DNA from: Zoogloeaceae bacterium
Lineage (GTDB): Bacteria > Pseudomonadota > Gammaproteobacteria > Burkholderiales > Rhodocyclaceae
NCBI GenBank assembly: GCA_024235655.1
Contig: JACKLY010000001.1
Location: 186,001 to 250,000, forward strand
Length of the DNA stretch: 64,000 bases
Direction: 5' to 3'
In this document: positions 53,481-63,246 of the stretch, piece by piece
Position numbering within the stretch: the first letter of the stretch is position 1
Layout: every line of letters begins with the position of its first letter
Notes under the pieces: model-generated
The model's input: only the letters and a program-made list of their open reading frames with translations
Databases searched by the model: none
What the model was told of the DNA's origin: nothing
Position numbers and translations under genes: made by a program

Positions 53481-54749
53481 TTGCATACCACACCTCTGCC
53501 CGCTGATTCGCTGGCCTGCGCCATGTTGCTGTCTGCACATGCAGTGGCTGCCGTCATCTCGGGCAAGAGCCTGACCGAAGCGCTGGCCGCCAATGCCACG
53601 GCGCTGCCAGCAACCCGTGCCTCGGCTCAGGACATGGCCTATGGCGCCTTGCGTCGCTATGGTCAGGGCGATGCGATTCTTGCCAGCCTGCTGTCGCGGC
53701 CGCTCGCCATGCCTGAAGTGCGGGCATTGCTTCTGTGTGCGTTGTTGCGGCTGGATCGCCGACCCGAGTCGACACATACCATCGTCGATCAGGCAGTGGA
53801 GGCAGCCGGGCAACTGGCCAATGGGGCTTTCCGGGGCCTGGTCAACGGTGTGCTGCGCAACTATCTGCGGCAGCGGGATGCCTTGCTGGCCAAGCTTTCC
53901 GGTGACGAAGCAAAATACTGGCATCCGTCATGGTGGTTGCGCCGCCTGCGGGAGACTTATCCCGATCGATGGCAGCAGATCATCGAAGCCGGCAACAACC
54001 AGCCGCCGATGACCTTGCGCGTCAACCAGCGGCGTATCGGCCGTGACGAATACCTGAAGAAACTGCAGGATGCGGGGATTGAAGCGTCCCCGCTGGGTTC
54101 GGTGGGTATCCTGCTGGCCTCGCCGCAGCCCGTCGATGCCCTGCCCGGATTCTTTGACGGGTTGGCCTCGGTACAGGATTTTGGTGCCCAGCGGGCTGCC
54201 GAATTGTTGGATGTGTCAGATGGGCAGCGTGTGCTGGATGCCTGTGCCGCTCCCGGTGGCAAGGCGGCGCACATTCTGGAGCTTGCCAGCCCTTCCCTGC
54301 TGGCGCTTGAGATGGATGCGGGGCGTTCCCGGCGGATTGGCGAAAACCTGAAGCGCCTTCAACTCGATGCCGAGGTACGGGTGGCTGATTGCCGTCGCGT
54401 GTCCAAATGGTGGGATGGCGTGCCGTTTGATCGCATTCTTGCCGATGTCCCCTGTTCAGCCAGCGGTGTTGTCCGCCGCCACCCCGACAGCAAGTGGTTG
54501 CGTCGCGAAACCGATATTCATGATTTTGCGGTGATCCAGCGACAGATCCTTGGCGCGCTGTGGCCGACGCTGGCCCCTGGCGGCAAATTGCTCTATGCCA
54601 CCTGCTCGGTCTTTCCCGAAGAGAATGGCGAACAGATGGCCTTGTTCATGGCCTCACGCCCCCAGGCAAAGCTGATCTCGGAGGAACAGTTGCTGCCGCA
54701 GGGTGAGCACGACGGTTTCTATTATGCGTTGGTGCAGAAAACTAGCTGA
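53481..54749 (+). CDS. rsmB: 16S rRNA (cytosine967-C5)-methyltransferase RsmB
   Basis: Methylates C967 of 16S rRNA. 422 aa from TTG 53481: an N-terminal NusB-like domain and a C-terminal SAM domain with LDACAAPGGKAAHILEL, the PC motif ADVPCSASG and the catalytic TC motif YATCSVFPEEN. The TTG start is favoured since homologues begin just before PLPADSL; ATG 53421 or 53523 are alternatives. Overlaps the DUF4390 gene by 26 bp. Confidence 0.94.
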   Translation: MHTTPLPADSLACAMLLSAHAVAAVISGKSLTEALAANATALPATRASAQDMAYGALRRYGQGDAILASLLSRPLAMPEVRALLLCALLRLDRRPESTHTIVDQAVEAAGQLANGAFRGLVNGVLRNYLRQRDALLAKLSGDEAKYWHPSWWLRRLRETYPDRWQQIIEAGNNQPPMTLRVNQRRIGRDEYLKKLQDAGIEASPLGSVGILLASPQPVDALPGFFDGLASVQDFGAQRAAELLDVSDGQRVLDACAAPGGKAAHILELASPSLLALEMDAGRSRRIGENLKRLQLDAEVRVADCRRVSKWWDGVPFDRILADVPCSASGVVRRHPDSKWLRRETDIHDFAVIQRQILGALWPTLAPGGKLLYATCSVFPEENGEQMALFMASRPQAKLISEEQLLPQGEHDGFYYALVQKTS

Positions 54750-55329
54750 ATTGCTGGTGGTGCTGATGCTGGCCGTATCGGCCGGTGCACTGGCGGCCGA
54801 GATCGAGATCCGCAATGCTCAACTCAGTCCGGAAGACGGTGGCCAAGCACTTTCTGCCGATTTCAGCATCGACTTTAATCCCCGCCTCGAAGAAGCGGTG
54901 AGCAAGGGGCTGGTGCTTCATTTTGTTGCTGAATTCGAGCTCAATCGGCCGCGCTGGTATTGGTTTGACGAGAAAGTGGTGCGCACTCAGCAAACCTGGC
55001 GACTCAACTATCATGCACTGACCCAGAAATACCGGCTTTCCAACGGCGCCCTGCACCTGACTTTATCCAGCCTGTCCGAAGCGGTTCATATCCTCTCGCG
55101 TTTGCGCAACTGGCTGGTCATCGAACGCGATCGGGCCACGCCGGGGGATAGTTTCGAAGCCGCCTTGCGCATGCGACTGGATACTTCGCAATTGCCCAAG
55201 CCTTTTCAGGTCGAGGCTTTGTCCAACCGGGACTGGGTGCTGAGTTCCGACTGGAAGCGCTGGCATTACACCGTGCCGAGCCCGGCGCCAGCCTTGCCTC
55301 CTGTGCCTGCTGGAGGTGAGAGCAAATGA
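54724..55329 (+). CDS. DUF4390 exported protein
   Basis: 201-aa protein with an N-terminal signal (LAELLVVLMLAVSAGALAAE) and the DUF4390 domain (EIRNAQLSPEDGG; FELNRPRWYWFDEKVV; LTQKYRLSNGALHLTL). Likely periplasmic or membrane-anchored. It stands between rsmB and ntrY as in other betaproteobacteria and overlaps ntrY by ATGA. Role unknown; a link with the NtrY sensor is inferred from conserved order. Confidence 0.9.
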   Translation: MRWCRKLAELLVVLMLAVSAGALAAEIEIRNAQLSPEDGGQALSADFSIDFNPRLEEAVSKGLVLHFVAEFELNRPRWYWFDEKVVRTQQTWRLNYHALTQKYRLSNGALHLTLSSLSEAVHILSRLRNWLVIERDRATPGDSFEAALRMRLDTSQLPKPFQVEALSNRDWVLSSDWKRWHYTVPSPAPALPPVPAGGESK

Positions 55330-57452
55330 AGGTGCTGCTCATCGTGGCTTCGGCTTTCGGTGCCATTCTGCTCTTCCTGCTGGCGACGGCCAGTGCCAAT
55401 ACCGCCCTTTTCAGTCGACACTATCCCTGGCTGATCGGCCTCAATGTGGTAGTGGCCCTGTCGCTACTGTCACTGCTTGGCTGGCAAGTGGTTCAGTTGT
55501 GGCGGGAGCATCGCCAGCAGGTCTTTGGCTCACGTTTGAAACTGCGGCTGATGCTTTTCTTCGGCTTGATGGCGGTGCTCCCCGGCACGCTGATCTACGG
55601 GGTGTCAGTGCAGTTTCTGACCAAAAGCATCGAGAGCTGGTTTGATGTCCGTGTCGAAAAGGCGCTGGAATCCGGGTTGGCACTGGCACGGAGTGCGCTT
55701 GACGCCCAGTCCAGCGACCTGGTGGAGAAGGCCCGGCGCATCTCGCTGGAACTGGCGGACTATCCGGAAATCCAGCAGCGCAACCAGCTTAACCGCATGC
55801 GTGAGCAGGCCGGCTCCGAGACAGCTGCGCTCTATTCACTGTCGGGGCAATTGCTGGGCAGCGCCGCCAGCGGTTTGGGTATTCGTCTGCCTGCCGATCC
55901 CTCTTCCATGCAGATACAGCAGGCACGATCAGGGCGCGGCATCGGCTCGGTCGAGGGGGATGGCGATCGGCTATATGTCCGCGTGCTGGCGCCGGTGATT
56001 ACACGCACGCTGGGAACCGAGCCGCGCATCCTGCAGTTGACCCACCCGGTGCCAAGTGGTGTTGCGCAGAATGCCGATGCGGTGCAGGAGGTTTACCGCG
56101 ACTATCAGGAACTCTCACTGGGGCGACGCGGGCTGACACAGATTTATGCCCTAACCCTGACCCTGACCGTATTGCTTGCGCTGTTTGCTGCCTTTGCCCT
56201 GGCCTTTGTCATGGCGCGTCGCCTTTCTGCACCGCTTTCCATTCTTGCCGAGGGTACGCAGGCGGTTGCTGCCGGTGATTACACCCCGCGACAGGCAATC
56301 TACAGCCGCGACGAACTGGGGGTGCTGACCCAGTCATTCAGCCAGATGACCCGCCAGCTGGACGATGCGCGCAAGGAAGCGGAGCGGCACCGTGCTGAAG
56401 TGGAGTCCGGGCACGCCTATCTGGAATCGATTCTCGCCAACCTGTCGGCGGGCGTGCTGGTATTCGATCGCCACTTCGTTCTCGGCAATGCCAATGCCGG
56501 CGCCCAGAACATTCTCGATGAAAGCTTTGATGGCCTGCGTGGCACGGCGATTGAACGCTGGCCCTCGCAACAGGTACTCGGTCAGGCCATTGGTGAAGGT
56601 TTTGCCCTGCACAAAGGGATGGAGTGGCAGCGGCAGCTGGAAATCGAGCGCCCTTATGGCTCTCCGCAGGTGCTGTTGTTACGCGGCTCTGAATTGCCGG
56701 TAGCGACCGGTGGCGGCTATGTCGTGGTGTTCGACGACGTGACCCGTCTGATTGCCGCACAGCGCAGTGCGGCCTGGGGCGAAGTTGCCCGGCGGCTGGC
56801 GCACGAGATCAAGAATCCGCTAACCCCGATCCAGTTATCGGCCGAGCGTCTGCAGATGAAGATCGTGGACAAGCTTTCAGATGCGGATGCCGCGGTGCTC
56901 AACCGCAGTACCCAGACCATCATCAATCAGGTGCAGGCGATGAAGCGCATGGTTGATGACTTCCGTGACTATGCACGCATGCCGGCACCCGAGGTGGCAG
57001 CGCTGGATCTCAATGATCTGGTACGCGAGGTACTCGGGCTCTATGAAAATTCGCATGCGCTGGTGCAGCCCCAGCTGGCCGACGCATTGCCGCCGGTGCT
57101 TGGGGATGCAACCCAGATGCGGCAGATCATCCATAACCTGCTGCGTAACGCCGAGGATGCGCAGGAAGCCAATGAGCAGGCCAGCATCTGGATCAGCACC
57201 CGCCGTATCGGTAATCGTGCCGAATTGTGCATCGCCGATGCCGGCCCCGGGTTCCCGCCGGAAATCATGGCGCGGGTATTCGAGCCCTATGTCACAACCA
57301 AGGCCAAGGGCACCGGCCTCGGTCTGGCCATCGTCAAGAAAATCGTAGACGAACACTACGGCAGCATTGAAATCACCAATCGAGAACCGGCTGGTGCGCA
57401 GGTCTGTATTTCCCTGCCACTGGCACCGGAGAAGGACGCAGGAGACAAATAA
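55326..57452 (+). CDS. ntrY: Two-component sensor histidine kinase, NtrY-like
   Basis: 708-aa membrane kinase: three or four N-terminal helices, a periplasmic/sensor segment, a HAMP domain after FAAFALAFVMARRLSAPLS, a PAS domain (~370-470), H-box RLAHEIKNPLTPIQLSAE, N-box HNLLRNAEDA, G1 DAGPGFPPE and G2 GTGLGLAIVKKIV. It lies 4 bp before ntrX. In related bacteria NtrYX reacts to redox, nitrogen or envelope state; the signal here is unknown. Confidence 0.95.
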   Translation: MKVLLIVASAFGAILLFLLATASANTALFSRHYPWLIGLNVVVALSLLSLLGWQVVQLWREHRQQVFGSRLKLRLMLFFGLMAVLPGTLIYGVSVQFLTKSIESWFDVRVEKALESGLALARSALDAQSSDLVEKARRISLELADYPEIQQRNQLNRMREQAGSETAALYSLSGQLLGSAASGLGIRLPADPSSMQIQQARSGRGIGSVEGDGDRLYVRVLAPVITRTLGTEPRILQLTHPVPSGVAQNADAVQEVYRDYQELSLGRRGLTQIYALTLTLTVLLALFAAFALAFVMARRLSAPLSILAEGTQAVAAGDYTPRQAIYSRDELGVLTQSFSQMTRQLDDARKEAERHRAEVESGHAYLESILANLSAGVLVFDRHFVLGNANAGAQNILDESFDGLRGTAIERWPSQQVLGQAIGEGFALHKGMEWQRQLEIERPYGSPQVLLLRGSELPVATGGGYVVVFDDVTRLIAAQRSAAWGEVARRLAHEIKNPLTPIQLSAERLQMKIVDKLSDADAAVLNRSTQTIINQVQAMKRMVDDFRDYARMPAPEVAALDLNDLVREVLGLYENSHALVQPQLADALPPVLGDATQMRQIIHNLLRNAEDAQEANEQASIWISTRRIGNRAELCIADAGPGFPPEIMARVFEPYVTTKAKGTGLGLAIVKKIVDEHYGSIEITNREPAGAQVCISLPLAPEKDAGDK

Positions 57453-57456
57453 GAAC

Positions 57457-58710
57457 ATGGCACAGATACTTGTTGTTGATGACGAAATCGGCATTCGCGA
57501 GTTGCTTTCCGAGATTCTTGCCGACGAAGGGCATACCGTCTGGCTCGCCGAGAATGCGGGTGCAGCTCGAAAAATCCGTTCCGAAAAACGGCCAGATCTG
57601 GTGTTGCTCGATATCTGGATGCCCGATACCGACGGTATCTCACTGCTCAAGGAATGGTCAGCGAGTGGCCTGTTGACCATGCCGGTCGTGATGATGTCCG
57701 GTCACGGCACGATTGATACGGCGGTTGAAGCAACACGTATCGGTGCGGCAGATTTCCTGGAAAAGCCGATTGCCCTGCAGAAACTGCTGGCAACGGTGAA
57801 AAAAGGTCTCAAGCATGAGGTCGCGCCAGCCAAGCTGCCGCTGACTTTGGATGCCTATACCCGCTCTCCCCTGATCAAGGATCTGAAGAAACGACTGGAG
57901 CAATCGGCAGCAAAGACGTCAGTACTGCTGCTCAAATCGGCTTCCAGTGCCATTGCCGAACTTTGTGCCCGCTCATTGCAGGCACCGCATGCCCCGTGGC
58001 TCGATCTGGCGGGCGTTTCCGGTCCCTTGTCGCAGGAAATTTTGCAGAAAGCGACAGGCGGTGTGCTGTTCGTTGCCGATCTTGCAGCACTCGGCAAGTT
58101 GCAGCAGATGAATCTGGCCTTTGCCCTGGAGCGGCTGGAAAAGATCAATGTGATGCTGATCTGCGGCACCACCAAACCGGTCAGTGCCCTGGTCGAAGCC
58201 GGCTGGGATGCGGTACTTCTGGAGCGGGTGGCAGAGGTCTGGCTGGCCCTGCCGCAGCTGGCAGCACATGCTGACGAAATTCCCGAGATTGCCACCTTGT
58301 TGCTGACCCAGCTGGTCGAGCGCAGCGAAGTACCCAATCGCCATTTCGCTGTCGGTGCTCTGAATGCCTTGCGTATGCACCGCTGGCAGGGGGATTGGCC
58401 GGAGCTGCAGGCAGCGGTGAAGAATCTGGCGCTGACCGCACTGGAAGATGAAATTGCCGCCGAGGATGTGCAGCGTGTGCTGCAGACCGAAATTGAGGAA
58501 ACAGCGGATGCCCCCTCATTGTTACCATTTTTCGCACAACCGCTGCGTGAGGCGCGTGACACTTTTGAGCGCCTGTACTTTGAGCATGTTCTGCGCCTGG
58601 AAGGTGGCAATATGACACGGGTGGCAGAAAAGTCGGGGCTGGAAAGAACCCATCTCTACCGTAAGCTGAAGCAACTCGGTATCCAGATCGGCCGGCGCGG
58701 AGAGGAATGA
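57457..58710 (+). CDS. ntrX: NtrX-like response regulator with degenerate AAA+ domain
   Basis: 417 aa. Receiver with DDE pocket, phospho-acceptor Asp52 (LLDIWMPDTDG) and EKPI Lys. The central ~145-300 region aligns to a sigma54-activator AAA+ domain, but Walker A is replaced by KSASSAIA, Walker B reads LFVADLA instead of the DE motif, and no GAFTGA loop exists; it should not hydrolyse ATP or open sigma54 promoters. The C-terminal Fis-type HTH is intact (GNMTRVAEKSGLERTHLYRKLKQLGI). GGAGA precedes ATG 57457. Likely acts as a sigma70-type regulator or repressor. Confidence 0.93.
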   Translation: MAQILVVDDEIGIRELLSEILADEGHTVWLAENAGAARKIRSEKRPDLVLLDIWMPDTDGISLLKEWSASGLLTMPVVMMSGHGTIDTAVEATRIGAADFLEKPIALQKLLATVKKGLKHEVAPAKLPLTLDAYTRSPLIKDLKKRLEQSAAKTSVLLLKSASSAIAELCARSLQAPHAPWLDLAGVSGPLSQEILQKATGGVLFVADLAALGKLQQMNLAFALERLEKINVMLICGTTKPVSALVEAGWDAVLLERVAEVWLALPQLAAHADEIPEIATLLLTQLVERSEVPNRHFAVGALNALRMHRWQGDWPELQAAVKNLALTALEDEIAAEDVQRVLQTEIEETADAPSLLPFFAQPLREARDTFERLYFEHVLRLEGGNMTRVAEKSGLERTHLYRKLKQLGIQIGRRGEE

Positions 58711-58750
58711 TGTCTGGTTGCAGTCTCAACGGTTGCCGTGAGGTGACAGC

Positions 58751-60181
58751 ATGAAGATCATTGTATTGGGTGCTGGCCAGGTGGGTGCCAGCGTTGCTGA
58801 AAGTCTGGTATCCGAAGACAACGACATTACCGTCGTGGATACCGACCCGACACGTTTGTCCTATCTGCAGGATCGCCTTGATTTGCGCGGGGTCACCGGC
58901 AATGCCGCTTGGCCTTCGGTGCTGCGCCGCGCCGGTGCCGACGACGCCGACCTGATGATTGCGGTGACGCAAAGCGACCAGACCAATCTCGTTGCATGCA
59001 AGCTGGCACATTCCCTGTTCAATGTCCCGACACGCATTGCCCGCTTGCGCTCAGCAGATTTCCTTGAGAGTGAGGAGTTACTCTCCCCCGACAATTTTGC
59101 GGTGGATTATGCACTGTGTCCGGAACAGGTGATTACCGACTACATTGCCCGCCTGATCGAATTTCCCTCGGCGCTGCAGGTACTCGATTTTGCCGAGGAG
59201 CGTGTGGCACTGGTCTGTGTGCGCGCCTATGCCGGCGGCTTGCTGGTCGGCAAGCCGATCAAGGATATGCGCAAGCACCTGCCGGAAGAAATCGGTGCAC
59301 GTGTTGCCGCCATCTACCGGCGTGACCGGCAGGTTACACCCACCGGTGAAACGGTGATCGAAGACGGTGACGAAGTATTCGTGCTGGCGGCCGAAGAGCA
59401 CATCCGCCGTGTCATGCGCGAATTGCGCCGACTCGCCGAACCGGTGCGCCGGGTAATGATTGCCGGCGGTGGCAATATTGGCCTCCGCGTAGCCGAAACG
59501 CTGGAAGCTGACTATGGCGTCAAGGTCATCGAAGGGCGCCGGGAGCGTGCTGAATATATTGCCGGGGTTCTCAATTCGGCACTGGTTCTTTCCGGAGATG
59601 CAACCGACGAGGATCTGCTGGAAAAGGAGGGCATCGAGGAAATGGATCTTTTCCTCGCGCTGACCAACGACGACGAAGACAACATCATGTCGGCCTCGCT
59701 GGCCAAGCGACTCGGTGCCAAGCGAGTGGTTGCACTGATCAACCGTCGTGCCTATGCCGATCTGGTGCAGGGCGGCCCGATCGATATTGCCATTTCACCG
59801 GCGCAGGTTTCCATCGGCTCCTTGCTGGCCCACGTGCGACATGGCGACGTAGCCCAGGTTCACAGTCTTCGGCGCGGTGCGGCCGAGGCGCTGGAAATGA
59901 TCGTGCACGGTGACGAAAAGAACTCCAAGGTGGTTGGTCGTCGCATCGGCGAGCTGCCGGTGATCAAGGGCGCGATCATCGCCGCCATCGTCCGCAACAT
60001 GGATCAGTACGAAGACGTGCTTTATGACGGAAGGATACTGAAGAAGCGGCGCGGACATGTGGTGATTGCGCACAAGGATGTTGTGATCCGTACCGGTGAT
60101 CACGTCATCGTTTTCTGCCTGAACAAGAAAGTCGTCAAGAAGGTGGAAAAACTCTTCGCTGTCGGCTTCCATTTCTTCTGA
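58751..60181 (+). CDS. trkA: Trk system potassium transport regulator TrkA
   Basis: Cytoplasmic NAD/ATP-binding gate of the Trk K+ uptake system. 476 aa: two tandem RCK halves, each with a Rossmann domain (MKIIVLGAGQVGASVAESL; VMIAGGGNIGLRVAETLE) and a TrkA-C domain. 40 bp after ntrX and 9 bp before trkH, so ntrYX and trkAH may be one unit. Confidence 0.97.
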   Translation: MKIIVLGAGQVGASVAESLVSEDNDITVVDTDPTRLSYLQDRLDLRGVTGNAAWPSVLRRAGADDADLMIAVTQSDQTNLVACKLAHSLFNVPTRIARLRSADFLESEELLSPDNFAVDYALCPEQVITDYIARLIEFPSALQVLDFAEERVALVCVRAYAGGLLVGKPIKDMRKHLPEEIGARVAAIYRRDRQVTPTGETVIEDGDEVFVLAAEEHIRRVMRELRRLAEPVRRVMIAGGGNIGLRVAETLEADYGVKVIEGRRERAEYIAGVLNSALVLSGDATDEDLLEKEGIEEMDLFLALTNDDEDNIMSASLAKRLGAKRVVALINRRAYADLVQGGPIDIAISPAQVSIGSLLAHVRHGDVAQVHSLRRGAAEALEMIVHGDEKNSKVVGRRIGELPVIKGAIIAAIVRNMDQYEDVLYDGRILKKRRGHVVIAHKDVVIRTGDHVIVFCLNKKVVKKVEKLFAVGFHFF

Positions 60182-60190
60182 GCATTCGCC

Positions 60191-61645
60191 ATGCGTCACA
60201 TGCAGGTTCTCAATGCCCTGGCTGTCATTCTCGGCGTTTTTGCGTTGACCATGTTCGTGCCCCTGGCCATTGCCTGGCACTACCAGGATGGCGCCGAAGC
60301 CGCCTACGATGAAGCCATCATTGCTGCGCTGGGTACGGCCCTGCTGCTCTGGCTGGTCACCTATCGCAAGCGCCGTGACCTGACGGTGCGCGACGGCTTC
60401 CTGCTGGTGGCGCTGACCTGGGTCGTGCTGCCCTTCTTTGCTGCCCTGCCCCTGTTCTTTCACATCGACAGCCTGAGTTTCACCGACGCCTATTTCGAAG
60501 CCATGTCCGGGCTGACCGCAACCGGTGCCACGGTATTGTCCGGGCTTGACCATCTGCCCCTGTCGATCAATTTCTGGCGCATGCAGTTACACTGGGTTGG
60601 CGGTATGGGCGTCATCGTGCTGGCAGTGGCCATTCTGCCGCTGCTTGGCATTGGCGGCCGGCAGTTGTTCAAGGCCGAAACACCGGGACCGATGAAGGAA
60701 TCGGCACTGACCCCGCGCATTGCCGAAACGGCCAAGGGCTTGTGGGGAGTCTATGTGCTGCTGACCATCGCCTGCACTTTTGCCCTGAACCAGTGCGGCA
60801 TGGAAATCTGGGATGCGATCATGCACGCCTTCAGCATCATGGGTCTGGGCGGCTTCTCCAGCAAGGATGCGAGCCTCGGCCACTTCAACAATCTCAATAT
60901 CGAACTGGTGGCCATGGGCTTTGCCCTGCTCTCCGGCATCAACTTCGCCACCCATTTCATGGCCCTGCGCAGCAAGAGCCTGCGGCCCTATCGCAGCGAT
61001 GCGGAGTTGCCCTACTACCTGAGCACACTGGCGCTGAGCATTCTCGGGCTCAGCGTCTATCTGCAGTTCTTCGGGGTCTACGACAGTTTCTGGACAGCCT
61101 TGCGTTACGTCGGCTTCCACAGCATTTCACTGGCCACCTCGCTCGGCTTTGCTACCACCGACTACACGATATGGCCGATGTTTGCCCAGTTGTGGGTACT
61201 CTTTCTTGGCAGTTTTATCGCCTGTTCCGGCTCTACCGGCGGCGGCATCAAGATGATGCGGGCGATCATTCTCTACAAGCAGGTGTTGCGCGAACTCCTG
61301 CGCGCCATGCATCCGGCCATCGTCAAGCCGGTCACGCTGGGGCGGCAGACGGTATCCGAATCGGTATTGCACGCGGTGCTTGGCTTCAGCTTCATCTACA
61401 TGGTCACCATTGTCACCCTGACGCTGCTTCTGTCGGCCAGCGGCCTGCCCATCGTTTCAGCCTTTTCCGCCGTAGTCGCCTGCCTTAACAACACCGGGCC
61501 CGGTCTGGATGCGGTGGGGCCGGCATCCAATTACTCAGTGCTTAACGATTTCCAGACCTGGGTATGTGCATTTGCCATGGTGCTTGGCCGCCTGGAAATC
61601 TTCACCTTGCTGGTCGTGCTGACCCCGGCGTTTTGGCGTAAATAA
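60191..61645 (+). CDS. trkH: Trk system potassium uptake protein TrkH
   Basis: Membrane pore of the Trk system. 484 aa, about ten helices and four filter loops; the first is SGLTATGATVLSGLD, the third CSGSTGGGIKMMRAI. Works with TrkA encoded just upstream. A short GC hairpin (TTGCCGG/CCGGCAA near 61683-61707) follows the stop, without T-run. Confidence 0.96.
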   Translation: MRHMQVLNALAVILGVFALTMFVPLAIAWHYQDGAEAAYDEAIIAALGTALLLWLVTYRKRRDLTVRDGFLLVALTWVVLPFFAALPLFFHIDSLSFTDAYFEAMSGLTATGATVLSGLDHLPLSINFWRMQLHWVGGMGVIVLAVAILPLLGIGGRQLFKAETPGPMKESALTPRIAETAKGLWGVYVLLTIACTFALNQCGMEIWDAIMHAFSIMGLGGFSSKDASLGHFNNLNIELVAMGFALLSGINFATHFMALRSKSLRPYRSDAELPYYLSTLALSILGLSVYLQFFGVYDSFWTALRYVGFHSISLATSLGFATTDYTIWPMFAQLWVLFLGSFIACSGSTGGGIKMMRAIILYKQVLRELLRAMHPAIVKPVTLGRQTVSESVLHAVLGFSFIYMVTIVTLTLLLSASGLPIVSAFSAVVACLNNTGPGLDAVGPASNYSVLNDFQTWVCAFAMVLGRLEIFTLLVVLTPAFWRK

Positions 61646-61780
61646 GTGCCCATTACGGGGGATTGCAGCCGGAAATGAGCGATTTGCCGGTGCTTTCGTG
61701 GCCGGCAAACCCGGTCGGCGCTATCGGCAGGCCCTGAAAAGGCGGATAATCCCTCTTTTGGATTTTCCGGCGCCATCATC

Positions 61781-62854
61781 ATGACTCGACCCCGCAACGA
61801 CAACTTCCTGCGTGCCCTGCTCAAGGAGCCGACCGACCACACCCCAGTCTGGCTGATGCGCCAGGCCGGTCGCTACCTGCCGGAATACTGCGAAACACGT
61901 AAAAGGGCCGGTGATTTCCTCAGCCTGTGCAAGAACCCGGCGATGGCCTGCGAGGTCACCTTGCAGCCACTGGCCCGCTATGACCTTGATGCAGCCATCC
62001 TCTTCTCCGACATCCTGACGGTGCCGGATGCGATGGGCCTCGGGCTTTATTTTGCCGAAGGCGAAGGCCCGAAATTCGAGCGGCCGCTCAGTGAGGAATG
62101 GGCGATTCGTGATTTGACCGCGCCGGACCCCTACGATCACCTGCGCTACGTGATGGATGGTGTGTCCGAAATCCATCGTGCACTGGACAACTCGGTGCCG
62201 CTGATCGGTTTCTCCGGCAGCCCGTGGACGCTGGCCTGCTACATGGTCGAAGGGGGTTCCTCCAGCGATTACCGCAAGGTCAAGACAATGATGTACGACC
62301 GTCCTGACCTCATGCACCGCATCCTGTCCGTCACGGCCGATGCGGTCGTCGCTTACCTGAATGCCCAGATTGCCTCCGGTGCGCAGGCGGTGATGATTTT
62401 CGATTCCTGGGGCGGCGCGCTGTCTGCTGCGGCCTATCAGGAATTCTCTCTGGCCTACATGAAGAAGATTGTCGCCGGGCTGACCAAGGAAAAGGATGGC
62501 GAGAAAGTACCCTCCATCGTCTTTACCAAGGGCGGCGGTTTGTGGATCGAATCGATTGCCGACATCGGCTGTACCGGCGTCGGGCTGGACTGGACGATCG
62601 ACATCGGCGAAGCCCGCCGGCGTGTCGGTGACAAGGTAGCCCTGCAGGGCAACCTCGACCCGAATGTGCTCTTTGCCTCACCCGAAACCGTGGCTGCGGA
62701 AGCCAAAAAAGTGCTGGACAGCTATGGCCCGGGGAATACCGGCCACGTTTTCAACTTGGGCCACGGCATCTCCCAGTTCACGCCACCGGATCGCGTTACT
62801 GCCCTGGTCGAGACCGTGCATGGTTACAGCAAGGCAATCAGAAACAAGCCCTGA
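61781..62854 (+). CDS. hemE: Uroporphyrinogen decarboxylase
   Basis: Converts uroporphyrinogen III to coproporphyrinogen III in heme synthesis. 357 aa. Signatures PVWLMRQAGRYLPEY at the N-terminus and GFSGSPWTLACYMVEGG in the middle; NLGHGISQFTPPD at the C-terminus. hemE next to priA is common in betaproteobacteria. Confidence 0.98.
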   Translation: MTRPRNDNFLRALLKEPTDHTPVWLMRQAGRYLPEYCETRKRAGDFLSLCKNPAMACEVTLQPLARYDLDAAILFSDILTVPDAMGLGLYFAEGEGPKFERPLSEEWAIRDLTAPDPYDHLRYVMDGVSEIHRALDNSVPLIGFSGSPWTLACYMVEGGSSSDYRKVKTMMYDRPDLMHRILSVTADAVVAYLNAQIASGAQAVMIFDSWGGALSAAAYQEFSLAYMKKIVAGLTKEKDGEKVPSIVFTKGGGLWIESIADIGCTGVGLDWTIDIGEARRRVGDKVALQGNLDPNVLFASPETVAAEAKKVLDSYGPGNTGHVFNLGHGISQFTPPDRVTALVETVHGYSKAIRNKP

Positions 62855-63246
62855 AACGCATGAAAATAACTGCCTGAACAAGAAATTTACTGTTGACTTA
62901 TGCACAGAAATTTCTTTGGCAGTGCGGGTGTTTGGAAAAAGCCTGTAAAATCAGGGCGCTTATTGTAAGTTGTTGTTTTGTATGGTGTATTGATTTGCCT
63001 TATTTTACGGCAAAGTGACAAAACTCCTTGTGTAGGGGGGAGTTAGCCGTTTCTGGCGCGGGTAATCCACAGAGTTATCCACAGAAATTGTGAACAACAA
63101 AAAAATCCCTGTTGTTGCAATGAGTTGCAGCAGATTTCAAGAACTGATGCGAACTATGAGGTCTAACTGAAACCCGCGCCAATGCTGCGTTGCAGCGAAA
63201 TTGCCTCTTCATTGTCATATCCGACAACGCCGACTTGACCCATTCC
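62855..63246. other. hemE-priA intergenic region with a DnaA-box group
   Basis: 392 bp without a gene. Three DnaA boxes in the same orientation: TTATGCACA (62898-62906), TAATCCACA (63063-63071, one base off) and TTATCCACA (63075-63083, perfect), the last two 12 bp apart. An AT-richer stretch covers ~62960-63012. A small hairpin TGCAA-TGAG-TTGCA (63116-63129) lies before priA. It may control priA by DnaA, titrate DnaA, or belong to the origin. Confidence 0.6.

Noticed and set aside
53412..53924. N-terminal extension of the CDF gene to 53924
   Set aside because: The extra 171 residues run antisense to rsmB and have no membrane or CDF character; the family begins at 53411.
57900..58300. Frameshift as cause of the lost AAA+ motifs in NtrX
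   Set aside because: The reading frame is continuous and the flanking domains are in the same frame, so the loss is by substitution and divergence, not by a sequencing error.
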